Source: Chrysoperla carnea (lineage: Eukaryota > Arthropoda > Insecta > Neuroptera > Chrysopidae). Taken from it: a stretch of 64,000 nt of DNA. Below the pieces are notes generated by a model. It was not told where the DNA came from. It made no database searches and worked only from the letters and a program-made list of their open reading frames with translations. The stretch spans positions 2,295,001-2,359,000 of the forward strand of contig NC_058338.1 of NCBI RefSeq assembly GCF_905475395.1. Reading direction: 5' to 3'. The position numbers and the translations under genes are program-made. Shown one piece after another: positions 50,628 to 61,984 of this stretch (position 1 is its first letter; each line of letters starts with the position of its first letter).

Positions 50628-53609
50628 ATGTCCGGGTTATCGGGTTTATCTGGTGTTAGTGTCTCATCGACATCAAGCGGTAACGCGAATGATAACAGTG
50701 CAAATAATAATGTTGGTGATAATAGTGCGTTTGATCCAAGCGGAGTGACTACCGTCGTCTCAAGTGCAAATGATAATCGAACTACAAATGATTTACATCA
50801 GCAAGTACATGTACATCATAATTCCGGTTTAATTTTACCGGAATTAAGTGGCGTTGAATTGGCAATGAGTTTAAGCCCAAAGAATACACATCATCATTCA
50901 CATTCGTTAAATCATCATTTGAATCATCAATTAGCAAATCATCATCATCATTCATTGAATCATCATCAAAGTTCAGCACTTGGACATCATCATTTAAATC
51001 ATTTAAATCATTTGCATGCAGCACAAAGTGCTGCGGCTGCTATGCACACAACGCCATTTAGTGTTACGGATATTTTGTCACCAATTGAAGAGAGTTATCG
51101 TAAATTAGAATTAGCTGCAGCGTCTGCTGCCTCAACCGTACAGAATCCACCATCACCGTACAGGTATTTATTTAAAACAGATACTTCCTATAGTTTTTTA
51201 ATGTGATTTTTTAAACATCCTGTATAAAGACTTAATTAATTAAGGAAGTTGATTCAACTACATATTTCAAAAAATCAATACTTTCCAAGTTTTCGAGAAA
51301 TTTGCAGTTTTTTGAAGAAAGTAAATCATACACTTTTTAAAGTACTTTAAAAAACCATAAAAATGAAAATGAGTTTCAAGCTATTTCCACGAAAATTAAC
51401 GGCGTAACAATGAAAACAAAGTTTCTCGTACCGTTCTTTTTATGTTTTATTGAGCACAAAAAATGATGAATTTACCACGGGAACTAAAATTGATTAATGT
51501 TTGCCATTTTCCAATTTAAGTTATTTAGGTACTGGCAACATGCTCAAAAAGTTCTGGCAGTTATGGATATATATTATTTGAAATATTGCAATTTTATTGC
51601 AATATTTTTTTTTGGAAAAATACAAAAACATGTCTTTATCGTTAAATAACTTGACAAAAAGTAAATTTACAAAAAAAGTTTAGAAGGTAAAATATTTTGC
51701 TGAAAAAAAGCTTTTCTCTTAAACTTTTTTCTGTAACTTAATTATTTTTTGAGTTATTTAACGCTAAGACAATTTATTTGTATTTTTCGAAAAAAATTTT
51801 GGCATTTCAATTGCAATATTTCAAAAAAAGGAGTATCCGAAACTGCCAGAACTTTTTGAGTATGTTGCCAGTGCCTAAATAAAGTAAATTGGAAAGCGGG
51901 AAGCATTAGTTTTAGTTCCCGTGGTAAATTCATCAGTTTTTGTCCTGAATAAAACTTAAAAAGATCGGTCCAAGAAGCTTTGTTTTGTTTTCATTACAAC
52001 TCTGTCAATTTTTATGAAAATGATTTGAAACTTTTTTAATTTTCATGGGTTTAAAAAAGTGTACGATATACCTGTGTAAAAAAAGCCAAATTTTTCAGTA
52101 ATTTGACGTTAAATACTCTGATATTCAATAGCTAATAACTCGGAAAGTATTGACTTTTCGAAATATGATTCAATGAAAACTTTTGCTTAGAAGTTTTTCC
52201 TATATAGGTTTCCGCTGTCAATGCAGTCGTGAGATTGAGAAAATTGAAATAATGATAAGTTTAAAAACAATTTTTAAAGAATATAATGCGTTATTTATTG
52301 AAATATAAACTAAAAGGTACAAAATAACTTTTAAATGCTATTATACCTACGTAAAATAAAAATGTGATAAAACTTTCTCAACTTATTCTTGAGCGAATTA
52401 ATTTTTAAAATTAGGGTAATTATGAGAATGTAAATAGGCGCTTGCATTGAATCTATTTTTTAATTTATATTTCCAAAAATTTTTGTTAAAGCTTTCTGAT
52501 TTCATACCGAAATTCATCTCAATTTGTTACTTTTGTTTAAGATTTAAAAAAATACTCGAATTATCTCCGACGCGCTCATTATTTTTCAGAAAATATCCAT
52601 TTTAAGGATGTCCTGAATCAATTTTGTCAAAAGACAAAGTTTTTTTGGTTTAATATAAGATTTTTTGTTATACTATAAAAAAAGGTACTTTACTTGGTTC
52701 AAGAAAATATCCATAAGCAGTCTTATTTACTTGAATTAAGAATTGAGAAATATATTTACTTGCTATAAGAACATGTGCTTATTTCAATACAATAATTTTC
52801 TTTTTACGGCGTCTCAAACATAGATTATGTGAAAATATGCCCGATATCAAAGGAACTTTTATGATTTCCCTGTAAAAATGTACAAAATCCAATAAAAATT
52901 GGAAAACTAATGTGTTTTGTGTTGTTATATTGAACTCAAAAATTTCGATCCTGCAAGTTAACAGGGCATATTTTTGAGACCAAGTTCTTTGAATTGCTTT
53001 AATAGCCAAATTAGATCCTAGAAGGTAAGAGATAGAAGAAAATTTTAAATTAGAAAAGTTGATCCTCATAAAAGAACTAACAATTTTTGTTTAATCTAAA
53101 TTGATTTCGGAGAATCTTAATTGACTTAGAGAACTAGATCCAAATTGATGTCAGAATATGTCCTCCATCAAACTTTGTAACTTTTGTTAAGTCTTCTGTA
53201 AGTTATTTTATGATTGGTTAACTACAAAACAAGTTATTAACCATAATAAGTCAAAATGGGGGACAGCTTGTAGAAATATTTATTTTAAGGCCCCCATAAA
53301 AAAAATTTAAGTACAAATAAAATAATTTTTCATATTTTCTCTTAAGCAGATCGACGTCTAGTGGTAGTTCAATCAATTCACCGGTTGCATCGTCCGTGGG
53401 TGTGCCAGGCAGTACAGGACCCGGCGGTGTTGGAAATAACGGTTCAACAGGCGGTGCAAGCAGTATGGCCGCGTATGCGACGGCTGGACAATTTGCCGCT
53501 GCGGCACAAGCACAATATTGTAGTCCGGCGGATAATATCACATTGGGACCACATTATTCAACGCCCCATGGATGGTATCAAAGTACAGCGGCGGATCCAC
53601 GATTTGCTA
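50628..53609 (+). CDS. scro: Scarecrow (Nkx2.1-type NK2 homeobox factor), first two coding exons; homeobox exon outside window
   Basis: Exon 1 is 50628-51163 (ATG context aaATGT, donor gtattt), exon 2 is 53350-53609 (acceptor cttaagcag, donor gtaagt). The junction codon AG|A and the outgoing phase fit. Residues 140-163 read TTPFSVTDILSPIEESYRKL, the TN motif of NK2 proteins, and NPPSPYR follows, as in insect scro/Nkx2.1. Exon 2 has an Ala-rich stretch (AAYATAGQFAAAAQAQYC) and ends GWYQSTAADPRFA, matching the GWYGANPDPRF segment just before ISRFMG in NKX2-1. About 266 residues are visible; homeodomain and NK2-specific domain are beyond 64000. Scro is a neural and pharyngeal transcription factor. 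The related vnd is the main alternative; the GWY..DPRFA tract favours scro. Confidence 0.9.
51244..52190. repeat. 0.95-kb imperfect palindrome in scro intron 1
   Basis: The left arm (51244-51690) is mirrored by the right arm (51720-52190). Paired blocks include ATCAATACTTTCC / GGAAAGTATTGA, GATGAATTTACCACGGGAAC / GTTCCCGTGGTAAATTCATC, and CTCAAAAAGTTCTGGCAG / CTGCCAGAACTTTTTGAG. Arm identity is roughly 75-85% with indels. The loop is short (about 30 nt). No coding capacity. Confidence 0.88.
53098..53245 (+). repeat. Dispersed repeat shared with 57040-57185
   Basis: AGAACTAGATCCAAATTGATG, CAGAATATGTCCTCC and TTTTATGATTGGTTAACTAC match AGAACTAGGTTCAATCTGATG, CAGAACGTGATGTC and TTTTGATTGGTTTATTATAA. 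It ends about 100 bp before scro exon 2. Confidence 0.6.
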
Positions 53610-54228
53610 GTAAGTGTTTTGTTTTGTGTGTGTGTTTGTGGAAAATTTTGTTTTTTAAGCCTAGACTAATTAATTGTGTCAAACAAAAATTGTTGGTTTC
53701 AAAGGCACACTTCTTGTACAAGTTTTCATTGCGTTTTCCCGTGTATAAAAATACCCGAGACTTTCAAATTTTGAGGGCGGATTTTATTGAAGAACTTGAA
53801 AAAATTGGTCGAAAATTAAGAGTAAAAATGTTTCGATATATATATGATAGTTTTTGAAATATTTTTACCTAAAGATTTAGGGAAAATGATTTTTAGATAT
53901 AGATTCATTTCACCACTTTTATGGAAAAACGAGTTTCGCTTGTTATAATTTTCTTTATTTCTTTATAGGAAAAATATTTGTCATACTTTTAACTAATTAA
54001 TATTAATTTTCTAAATTAATCTTTTTGAAATTAGCCTTGTTGACATAATAAAACGTAAATTTAAAAAAATTTACGCGCTTATAAAGCACATTTATGAGAA
54101 TTTTAAGATAATCCTCAGAAAACTAGATATTTTGAGAACGTTTTTAAGAAAATACACGTTTTATTCATGACGAATTTACAGAAAAATAGTTTTTTTTGTT
54201 AAATTAATGGAATTTTTCATGTAATTTA

Positions 54229-54302
54229 TGGTGGAAGCGACGGGAAATTTAGTTGTATATTATTATTCGATATGTTATTTATATTTCCCGTTGCTTCCAC
54301 CA
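54229..54302 (-). repeat. 74-bp hairpin repeat, copy 2 (reversed)
   Basis: TGGTGGAAGCGACGGGAAAT pairs with ATTTCCCGTTGCTTCCACCA, perfect for 20 bp except one position. The flank AAATTTGATATCTTT on the right is the reverse complement of the left flank of copies 1 and 4, so this copy is inverted. Similarity extends from about 54166 to 54370. Confidence 0.9.
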
Positions 54303-54974
54303 TTAAATTTGATATCTTTACGCGACGAAACATATGGTTAGTATTTAATTTCGCTTGATTATAGATTTTATCCTGCAAAATTATTTAGACGTACGGTCGA
54401 CTTATAGTAATTCAAGGAATATTTGTTAGAAAATAGTTCAATTTTTCAGAGAACTTTAAAAATTAATTCTTTTTTCCCAAATGATAATTCTCTATAAATA
54501 AAAATAGTTTTTCTTAGTGTTTTCGACTTCTGTGACAGGAGTTTTTTCGCAAAGATATATTTAATATATTATTTATAGTTAAATTAAAACAAAGGCAATT
54601 TGATATAGATGTGAAATATTTTCTTGATAAGAATTCCTTTATATTGGTTTATTTCTGTTGGTTTTCTAAGTATGTTATGTGGGAACACACATATACTTAC
54701 TTAGAAAATGTATAGGAGTGCCTTCATGTGTGATCTTTTACCTTGGTATGTGTGGTTCGAATTCGGTATCTTTTGAAATTTTATCTTAAATGGTTTTCCG
54801 TCAAGATATTTACTGGTTTGTTGTTTTATAACTTGAACTTTTTTTCAACCCAATTTTTTCTTAAAATTCTAGAAAATTTGTTGGCTTTTACAAGAATTTT
54901 ATCGAAATTTTTAATAAGTGGAAAAAATATTCTTAATTTTTAAATAGTTGAGTATATGTTTCTTTTTTTATTTA

Positions 54975-55048
54975 TGGTAGAAGCGACGGGAAGTTTAATT
55001 ACATATTAATATTCGATATGTGATTTTAATTTCCCGTTTCTTCCACCA
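54975..55048 (-). repeat. 74-bp hairpin repeat, copy 3 (reversed, most diverged)
   Basis: TGGTAGAAGCGACGGGAAGT pairs with ATTTCCCGTTTCTTCCACCA. Length is again 74 bp. Flanks are more diverged (TTAATTCGATTTCAAACC). Confidence 0.85.
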
Positions 55049-56529
55049 TTTAATTCGATTTCAAACCAATCTAAGCGAATAAAAGCCAGAAGTATAAGTC
55101 ATTTAATTTTCATGTGTGCAAAAGTAAATTTTAGACTACAAAGATTCCCTTAAAAAAATTTAGATAATTTATAAAGAGAGAGAGAATAATATGGGATTGG
55201 TATGGGATTTTTGAGAATAATATGGGATAGAATAACAAATTTTCGGATAATATAAATTCCGTGTGATATAGTTTGCTTGTTAACTAATAAACATAACTTA
55301 AAATGACTTCAATATCAATCGATTCACAGAAGTATATATGTGTGTTTCATCCCAGAACGTTGGTCGGTATTAAAATTAATACCAATTATTATGCAATTGG
55401 TAAACTCTAGCGGGATTAGAAAAGTAATTAGGTCTGTTTTGTCTTAACAACAAGTTTATCTTTTTATATAAATTTACAAATAGAAACTTATTATTTTCTC
55501 GAAAAAATTGATTTGGAAGCGGGTATGAATTTTGGTTATTTATTTTGTTATTGAAATTAAGTATGTCTGGCTTAAGTGAGAGCGGTTAGTGCGTTTACTA
55601 GGGTCCATTCTCGAAAATACTTGTTTTTTATTTTTATTTTGAAGATCAACGCCAATTTTTTAGTTTTTTCAGGTACGGAACCTTAAATTTGCACTTTTAA
55701 CATAGCTAAAAACACTCTTCATTTAAATTATCGAACAAGAGGGATGAAATGCGAAAAAAAAGCCAGATTGAAATGGTTATATCTCGGTCAAAGGTTCAAA
55801 GGAAATTTAATCTACTCTTGATTCGTATTCGACAAATTTGTCGAGAGTTATTGTTGAATAATTTTCAATAATATCGTTTTCGGCAATATCAATTTCGTTT
55901 ACATCGTCACCAATTAATCCACATGCCATTCTTTACAATAAATTGAATAACTAATTTGCAATTTTTATTAACATTTCGAGTTGAACGTATTCCAAAATGA
56001 TATCGATACCACTAATAAATTAGTTATTCTATTTGTAATACCTGTCAGTGTACATTACATATACATTATATTTATTAAATATAGCATCAAATTACATATC
56101 CTGACTGACTCTGACTGACTGATATACGTGATTTTATTATACTTAAATGGATAATTATTAGTTTAATTGTGTATATACTATATTTATATTTTAAAACTTA
56201 CAAAGTTCTAAAGTGATACTGTGATATTGATACTTATGATATACAGAGTGGCTCATTTAAATCTATAATGGCTAATGGCTCGTTCAGAAGAAATACGACT
56301 TAAAATTATGTCATTATAGCATTTAATCGAGAAAAAAAAACACACGCTGACTACAGAAAAACGTTTTAATCAAAATTTGTTAAGGGCAATAGAAGACATT
56401 CGATTGTATCCATGACTTTGACTTGCGTATTTTTTTTGGATTAAAAGCAATAATGACATATTTTTAAGTCGTATTTCCTGCGAAAGCTAACATTTTTAGA
56501 AAAAAATATTTTGAATAACAATTATTAGT
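55049..56529. other. scro intron 2, no recognised feature
   Basis: AT-rich. Near 56246 ATACAGAGTGGCTCATTTAA resembles TACAGAGTGAGTCATTTTTA near 22617 in BRUCE intron 17, hinting at another old repeat. Confidence 0.4.
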
Positions 56530-56905
56530 TTTTAACCGACTACAAACAAAAAAGGAGGAAGTTATCAATTCGACTGTATTTTTTTTTTTTTTTGATGTTT
56601 GACCTCAGAACTTTTGACTGGGTGAACCGATTTTGACAATTCTTTATCTATTTGAAAGCTAGTGCTTCCCGTGTGGTCTCATTTCATTTTGGTCCAGTTC
56701 TGACAACGTCATCCATAAGAAAACCATAAAAGTCTTAAATTTGCATTACGTATGCACGACAAGAGGACGAATAACTCTATATCACGTCAACCGATTTCGA
56801 TGATTCGTTTTTTTAGTGAAAAATTAGTTAGTGTACTTCATATTCACCAAAAATCGGAAAATAAAAACAACTTTTAACAAAAAGAAAACCGACTTCAAAA
56901 GAAAA
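56530..56905 (+). repeat. Widespread insect-type repeat (AACCGAC...AAGGAGGAAG)
   Basis: TTTTTAACCGACTACAAAC, AAAGGAGGAAGTTATCAATT, CGACTGTATTTTTTTTTT, CTCAGAACTTTTGACTGGGT and GAACCGATTTTGACAATTC, ending in AAAACCGACTTCAAAAG. I recall near-identical repeats from many insect genomes. Terminal ACCGACT(A/T)CAAA occurs at both ends in direct orientation. Confidence 0.7.
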
Positions 56906-57039
56906 ACTTTTCCAAAAGAAATTAATATGCACTAAAAAGTATAAAAATAACGATAATATAATGTAGTTAAAATTATTGTTATTTTTGGAGTCGGTGTCCG
57001 TCAAGCTAATGTAGCAAACTGTTCTGTCAGAGTTGTTTC

Positions 57040-57185
57040 TTTGGCTTCATGAAGAAACCCAAAGAACTAGGTTCAATCTGATGTCAGAACGTGATGTCTA
57101 CTAACAACTCTGCAACTATTGTTTAAGTTATGTTTTGATTGGTTTATTATAAAATGAAATATTTGGGTGATGATAAAATACTTGT
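57040..57185 (+). repeat. Dispersed repeat, partner of 53098-53245
   Basis: See shared blocks AGAACTAGGTTCAATCTGATG and GATTGGTTTATTATAAAATG. It is followed at 57178-57209 by a small palindrome, ACTTGTTACACCCTGTATAT then GGTGTAACAAGT. Confidence 0.6.
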
Positions 57186-57691
57186 TACACCCTGTATATG
57201 GTGTAACAAGTATTGATATAATTTTAAAGTCTATGACTAATGTTATTTAATACATTTAAATATCTATGTATAAAATAAACTATTGAATAAACTACCTATT
57301 AGCTAAGGCACCTTCTCTGACGAAGTGAATGACTTTGATTGTAGGTATATGGTACACTTTAAAGTGTGATCAAAAAGTGTCCAATTACCAAAAAAAATGC
57401 AATTAAATACATTAGGTATTAAACGTTATAGATATCTACTAAAAGTTCTTATATTACATGCTTCTTGAATCCTAACACTTCATATTAAATTTGTTTGGGG
57501 CGCTTAAAAAAAAAATCTCTATCAGTTTTGCTTTTTAGGATATTTTATAATAACTTTACCTTTGCCATGTATCTCTAGCACCCCACGCTTTTTATTAAAA
57601 TTATTTATTTCTTAATCACTCTAATTTTCTTTTTTTGAACTCATTTTCTACTTTTTAATTCAGATACTTACACAAAAACGTTTTTGTTTAG

Positions 57692-58058
57692 TTTAATTTG
57701 ATGACGTAATATGGGTATCACTATAAGAAATAACACAAATAACTTTGACAGATATATTCATAGACATCTGATTATAATAAATATAAATACTTATTATTTA
57801 TGTATATATTAGACCCAGCTGTCTACACAGAACTAATTGATGGTCTATGACTCATACCGATATGAAATCACAGCAGGGCTTAACCGCGTTTTAGGTCACG
57901 TGATATAGAGTTTAAAAATTACGATTTTTAATTTTAATATTATAAAAGAAAAATGTGCTTTTATGACTCGAAATCAGAATATTTAAGTTTATTTTTACAT
58001 AAATTTTAACTTTTTTCAAATTTCATGATTTATTTCTGACTAACTATAATACCCTATT
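57692..58058 (+). repeat. 367-bp dispersed repeat, second copy of the intron-13 family
   Basis: Collinear with 17383-17747 over the full length with only scattered substitutions (for example CCCAGCTGTCTACACAGAAC versus CCCAGCTGTCTACACTGAAC). Confidence 0.9.
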
Positions 58059-58352
58059 AATATTCTGGAATGTTATCTGCGCTTCCCCCTGGTGATTTAG
58101 AAAATTGCCTGAAAAATAAAGAACTAAAAAAAAGATCTTTATTGATAAATTTTTAATACGGAGACGCAAATTTTTTAAACTGTCTCCGAGCACAAAATTT
58201 GTTAATCCATCTCTGACGATAGAATTGATTTGACTCTTTTCTCGCCTTTACAACTTTTCCAAATTTGTAGCAGAAGGTGTTTAGAGAGTAAACTAACAAC
58301 CAGTAAAGAATGAAAATAGTTTTTAATATAAAATACAGTTTTCTCTTCTATT

Positions 58353-58376
58353 AATAAATAAATAAATAAATAAATG
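58353..58376. repeat. (AAAT)n microsatellite
   Basis: Five to six TAAA units. Confidence 0.85.
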
Positions 58377-58467
58377 TAATAATATATGACATATTATTGA
58401 CAGACTTTAACAATATTAAACAAAACAAAATAATATATAAAACTAAACAGTTGTAGGTAGGTATGTG

Positions 58468-58500
58468 TGTGAGTTTGAGTTTGAGTTTGAGTTAGAGTTG
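58468..58500. repeat. (GAGTTT)n microsatellite
   Basis: GTGTGAGTTTGAGTTTGAG, four to five units, the last ones degenerate. Confidence 0.85.
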
Positions 58501-58775
58501 GTAACTGTATTTACAAAGCACTTCAAAACTTACTAAATATCAGCAACAACATACATACATCAGAAACATACAAGTCCATCATATATTATTATTATGTATT
58601 TTATATTATATATTAGTATATATTTATTGGGTGATTCATTTTATATGAAGTAGTCATCGATTTTGTTAGGATTGTATATGTTTCAGATTCGTGTATAATA
58701 AATAATCGAATTAATCTACGAAACGAATGATAAAATTGCTAACAGGAAAAAAAATTACGTTGTTATAGAAGAAAA

Positions 58776-59100
58776 CATGAAGGTTATAAAGAAGGAGAAC
58801 GATCGCTACGTGTTAAAGCATTAGCGCGTCTGTCCCTGAAAATTTGTAGAATTTATAGTTCATTTTTCAGCCACCAGCCGCGCTGTCATCAAGAAGTAGT
58901 ATCTGCGAAGTTAGCTGTTTATGAGTACAAGTAGATGAAGTTAGTTGCATAATGTACAAATTGATAGATCATTTCAAATTAGCGCACAACAGCCCGCTTT
59001 TATTGATACTACTTAGCGGTCGCAGCGCCTCACTTATTTTATCCATATTTCGGGGACAATATTTTCTATAGCGATCGTTCTCTTTCTTATAACCTTCATG
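58776..59100. mobile_element. 325-bp hAT-type MITE with 8-bp target duplication
   Basis: Terminal inverted repeats of about 33 bp: CATGAAGGTTATAAAGAAGG and AGAACGATCGCTA at the left, TAGCGATCGTTCT and CTTTCTTATAACCTTCATG at the right. GAAGAAAA at 58768-58775 and 59101-59108 is a perfect 8-bp duplication, as made by hAT transposases. Interior is non-coding. Confidence 0.9.
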
Positions 59101-59344
59101 GAAGAAAACAAGCGAAAAAAACATAGCATTTATTGTTTACGGCTAATCAATGGCTAAGTTAACCGTAAAATAAAACTGTTTTCGTGTGATTAAAAATCAA
59201 CCTTGTATATTTTTGGAGTTTACTCCTTAAGTCCAAATAAAACGCGTGGTATGAAAAAAAAAATTAACGATGAGTAAAATCTAGTGATCAAAATGAGTAA
59301 AATCTATCGTTTGTACCTTTCACTTTTTAGTAATGTGTGTGCAT

Positions 59345-59440
59345 AACTTCAAACTTGTATACGCTGTCAACAAAGCATCTATTGTTTGAAACTGACAATA
59401 ATCTGACCGGCACAGCATACTATACAACACTTAAAGGAGT
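59345..59440 (+). repeat. ACTTCAAACTTGT dispersed repeat, third copy
   Basis: ACTTCAAACTTGTATACGC, TGTCAACAAAGCATCTATTG, TTTGAAACTGACAATAATCT and CTATACAACACTTAAAGGAG, collinear with 25735-25840. Confidence 0.75.
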
Positions 59441-59752
59441 AAACTCCAGGCATGCGTCGAAGCTAACACATTCAAGTTTTACTTGCTGCTTTTCCAATAA
59501 AAAAAATGAAATTGACCTTGGTTTCACTTTAAAATAATAATGCCTGAATCGTTTAAAATGAATCATTCAGTATGTGTATAATAAATACAGTATTATGAAA
59601 AAATTTATGTGTGAGGATGCCAATTCCATTTTCTTAGTACCATGAAATTGTATACGATTAGGGATTGAATTGATTTATGTTTTATAAAAACTAAAAAGTA
59701 CTGTTGTTCTGAAACCTAGCATCGAAAAATTATAAAAAGAAGAAGTGTAAGT

Positions 59753-59927
59753 GCTAAAATAAGGGTTTAATCTTGACGTGCAATTGTTATAATAAAGTTA
59801 TTCCTTATATAAAAATAAACAACTTTTGTTTGAAACATTGCTAAAATAAGGGATTACTCTTGACGTACAATTGTTATAATAAAGTTATTCCTTATATAAA
59901 AATAAACAACTTTTGCTTGAAACATTT
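59753..59927. repeat. 87-bp tandem duplication, two copies
   Basis: GCTAAAATAAGGGTTTAATC (59753) and GCTAAAATAAGGGATTACTC (59840) start the two units, each ending in AAACAACTTTTGTTTGAAAC-like sequence, which is also a block of the CCGTCC/CACTTGT repeat family. Confidence 0.85.
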
Positions 59928-60177
59928 TTTATTTTTTATTTAAGTGCAAATTAGGATACAATTTTGGTATCCATTTTCTCCAAAACTATAAAAGATAAGG
60001 AGTTGTAAATTTGCAAATAATTTCAAATAGTGGTATTGTGAAACATTTTCGAAAAAATTCTAGAAGATAATTTTTGCAAAACTGCAACGAGTAGCATAAA
60101 AATTGATCTAGAAATTGCACAACAAAAGGGAATATTAAAATCCTGTCTCTAATTTTACATACTTCTCTTTATACAAA

Positions 60178-60294
60178 TAGAGTTCTATCAAAACTAAGTG
60201 GCACTGAACAAGAGAGAGTATAGATACGAATGCACATACATATACATCATACACTCTCTCTTGCTCGGTGCCACTTTGTTTTGATGAACTCTAC
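60178..60294. repeat. 117-bp hairpin with about 45-bp arms
   Basis: Left arm TAGAGTTCTATCAAAACTAA, GTGGCACTGAACAAGAGAGA; right arm TCTCTCTTGCTCGGTGCCAC, TTTGTTTTGATGAACTCTA. About 85% paired, loop about 26 nt. Could be a MITE or a hairpin RNA locus. Confidence 0.8.
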
Positions 60295-60736
60295 CTCAAT
60301 TTCATTTCATTCTCTTTCATGGCTTGTTGTTGATGGACATGGTCGAACAATGAAGGAAGGTATTCTTCATCAGTTAGTTAAAGACACTCCTTTAGTTTTT
60401 GTGTATAATATTTTTGCCGTCTTCTTCAGAACCAGCTTCTGTATGTATGCATGTACAATGTACATACATCTAATGTAGATAGATATATCTACTTTTATTT
60501 ACTGTCTAAAAATACAGCAATGTTTAGCAACTTTTATTTTAACAAATATTACTTACATTGCCATTATTTTCTTACATAGTGACCAAGCAACCTACACAAT
60601 ATTAACTGGATATTATTTTATTATGGTGCGTGGGTACACTAGTTTTGCATTATAAAATCCATAAGCCAATAATAAAGTGAAATATTATACTAACTATTTC
60701 TCACATGTTTGATCGCCTAAAAAGATCAAATTTAAT

Positions 60737-60809
60737 GGTGGAAGCAACGGGAAATATAAATAACATACTGAGTAATGATATACAACTAAATTTCCCGTCG
60801 CTTCCACCA
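60737..60809 (+). repeat. 74-bp hairpin repeat, copy 4 (73 bp)
   Basis: TGGTGGAAGCAACGGGAAAT pairs with ATTTCCCGTCGCTTCCACCA. Left flank TGTTTGATCGCCTAAAAAGA and right flank ATAAATTACATAAAAATTC match copy 1. Confidence 0.9.
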
Positions 60810-61473
60810 TAAATTACATAAAAATTCTACAAAAATCGAAAAACTAGTTTTCAGGAAGTTCGCACATGAAATGAATAGCATTTTTATGCTATTTCTTCTT
60901 AAGCTATTTGCTCTAAATCTTTGGGCATCAATATTTCCAAAAACTATGGTATATATCGCAAAATTTTACTCACAATTTTCATCTAATTTTCACAAGTTCT
61001 CTAATACAATCCACCTTTTCTACTTAGAATTCTATCTATTTTGTTTGGATTCTACCATTAAGAGATATAATTACCTACGATTTAGAGTATAATATCTATT
61101 AAATACATAATTATATCAAAAGAATTATAGAAAAGAATGGCAACATCTGTTGCCATTAATATTAGTAAAAGTTAATTTTTGCAATATTTCAAAATTTGTA
61201 AATGCAATCGAAAATAATAAAATAGAAATTGCATTAAATTATAAATTTTTATTATTTATAATAAATTATGAAGTGTTTTCACATGTTATTATTAAATATT
61301 ATATAAAAACTATATTTAACTTCAGAATACTGTTTTACAGAGTGTCACTAAAAAGTAATTACAACGCTTTATCACATGTAGCTTAACTAAAAATAAGTCG
61401 GTTTAGCTAAACATGCTCTAGTAAAAGTGGCTTAGTTTTATCTTGAAATTGCAATTTTGAAATCGTTTTTTAA

Positions 61474-61984
61474 ACCATGTATATATGAAATATACAATAT
61501 AGTATATTAAGTTTAGTCCCAAGTTTGTAACGCTTAAAAATAATGAAGCTAGGAAAATAATTTTGTCATAGCTGTTCACTAAATCACCTAATTAGTCCAT
61601 TTCCGGCTGTCCGTCCGTACGTCCCTCTGTGGACACGATAACTCAAAAACGAAAAAAGATATCGAGCTGAAATTTTTACAGCGTACTCAGGACGTAAAAA
61701 GTGAGGTCAAGTTCGTAAATGAGCATCATAGGTCAATTGGGTCTTGGTTCCGTAGGACCCATCTTGTAAACCGTTAGAGATAGAACAAAAGAAACATTTT
61801 TTCGTAAACATCACTGTTTACCCGTGAGGGCGCCAATTTGGCGGAAATTTTATAATATGTACTATACTTGATTAACAGTTATGCATGTGTCACATGTTTG
61901 TATGTGTAATATGATAAAGAAATCAACACTGACTATGCATGGTATTTCAACAATTAACTCAGTCAATTGTTTGTTTTCACTTGT
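61474..61984 (+). repeat. CCGTCC/CACTTGT dispersed repeat, second full-length-looking copy
   Basis: 511 bp from ACCATGTATATATGAAATAT to TTGTTTTCACTTGT. About 93% like 42653-43174, with a short deletion after AGAGATAGAACAAAAG. Confidence 0.9.

Noticed and set aside
50628-53609. Assignment to vnd instead of scro
   Set aside because: The GWY...DPRFA end and TN context fit Nkx2.1-type proteins better; vnd remains a minor possibility until the homeodomain is seen.
60230-60478. 82-codon plus-strand frame
   Set aside because: Begins inside the 117-bp hairpin; sequence shows no domain.
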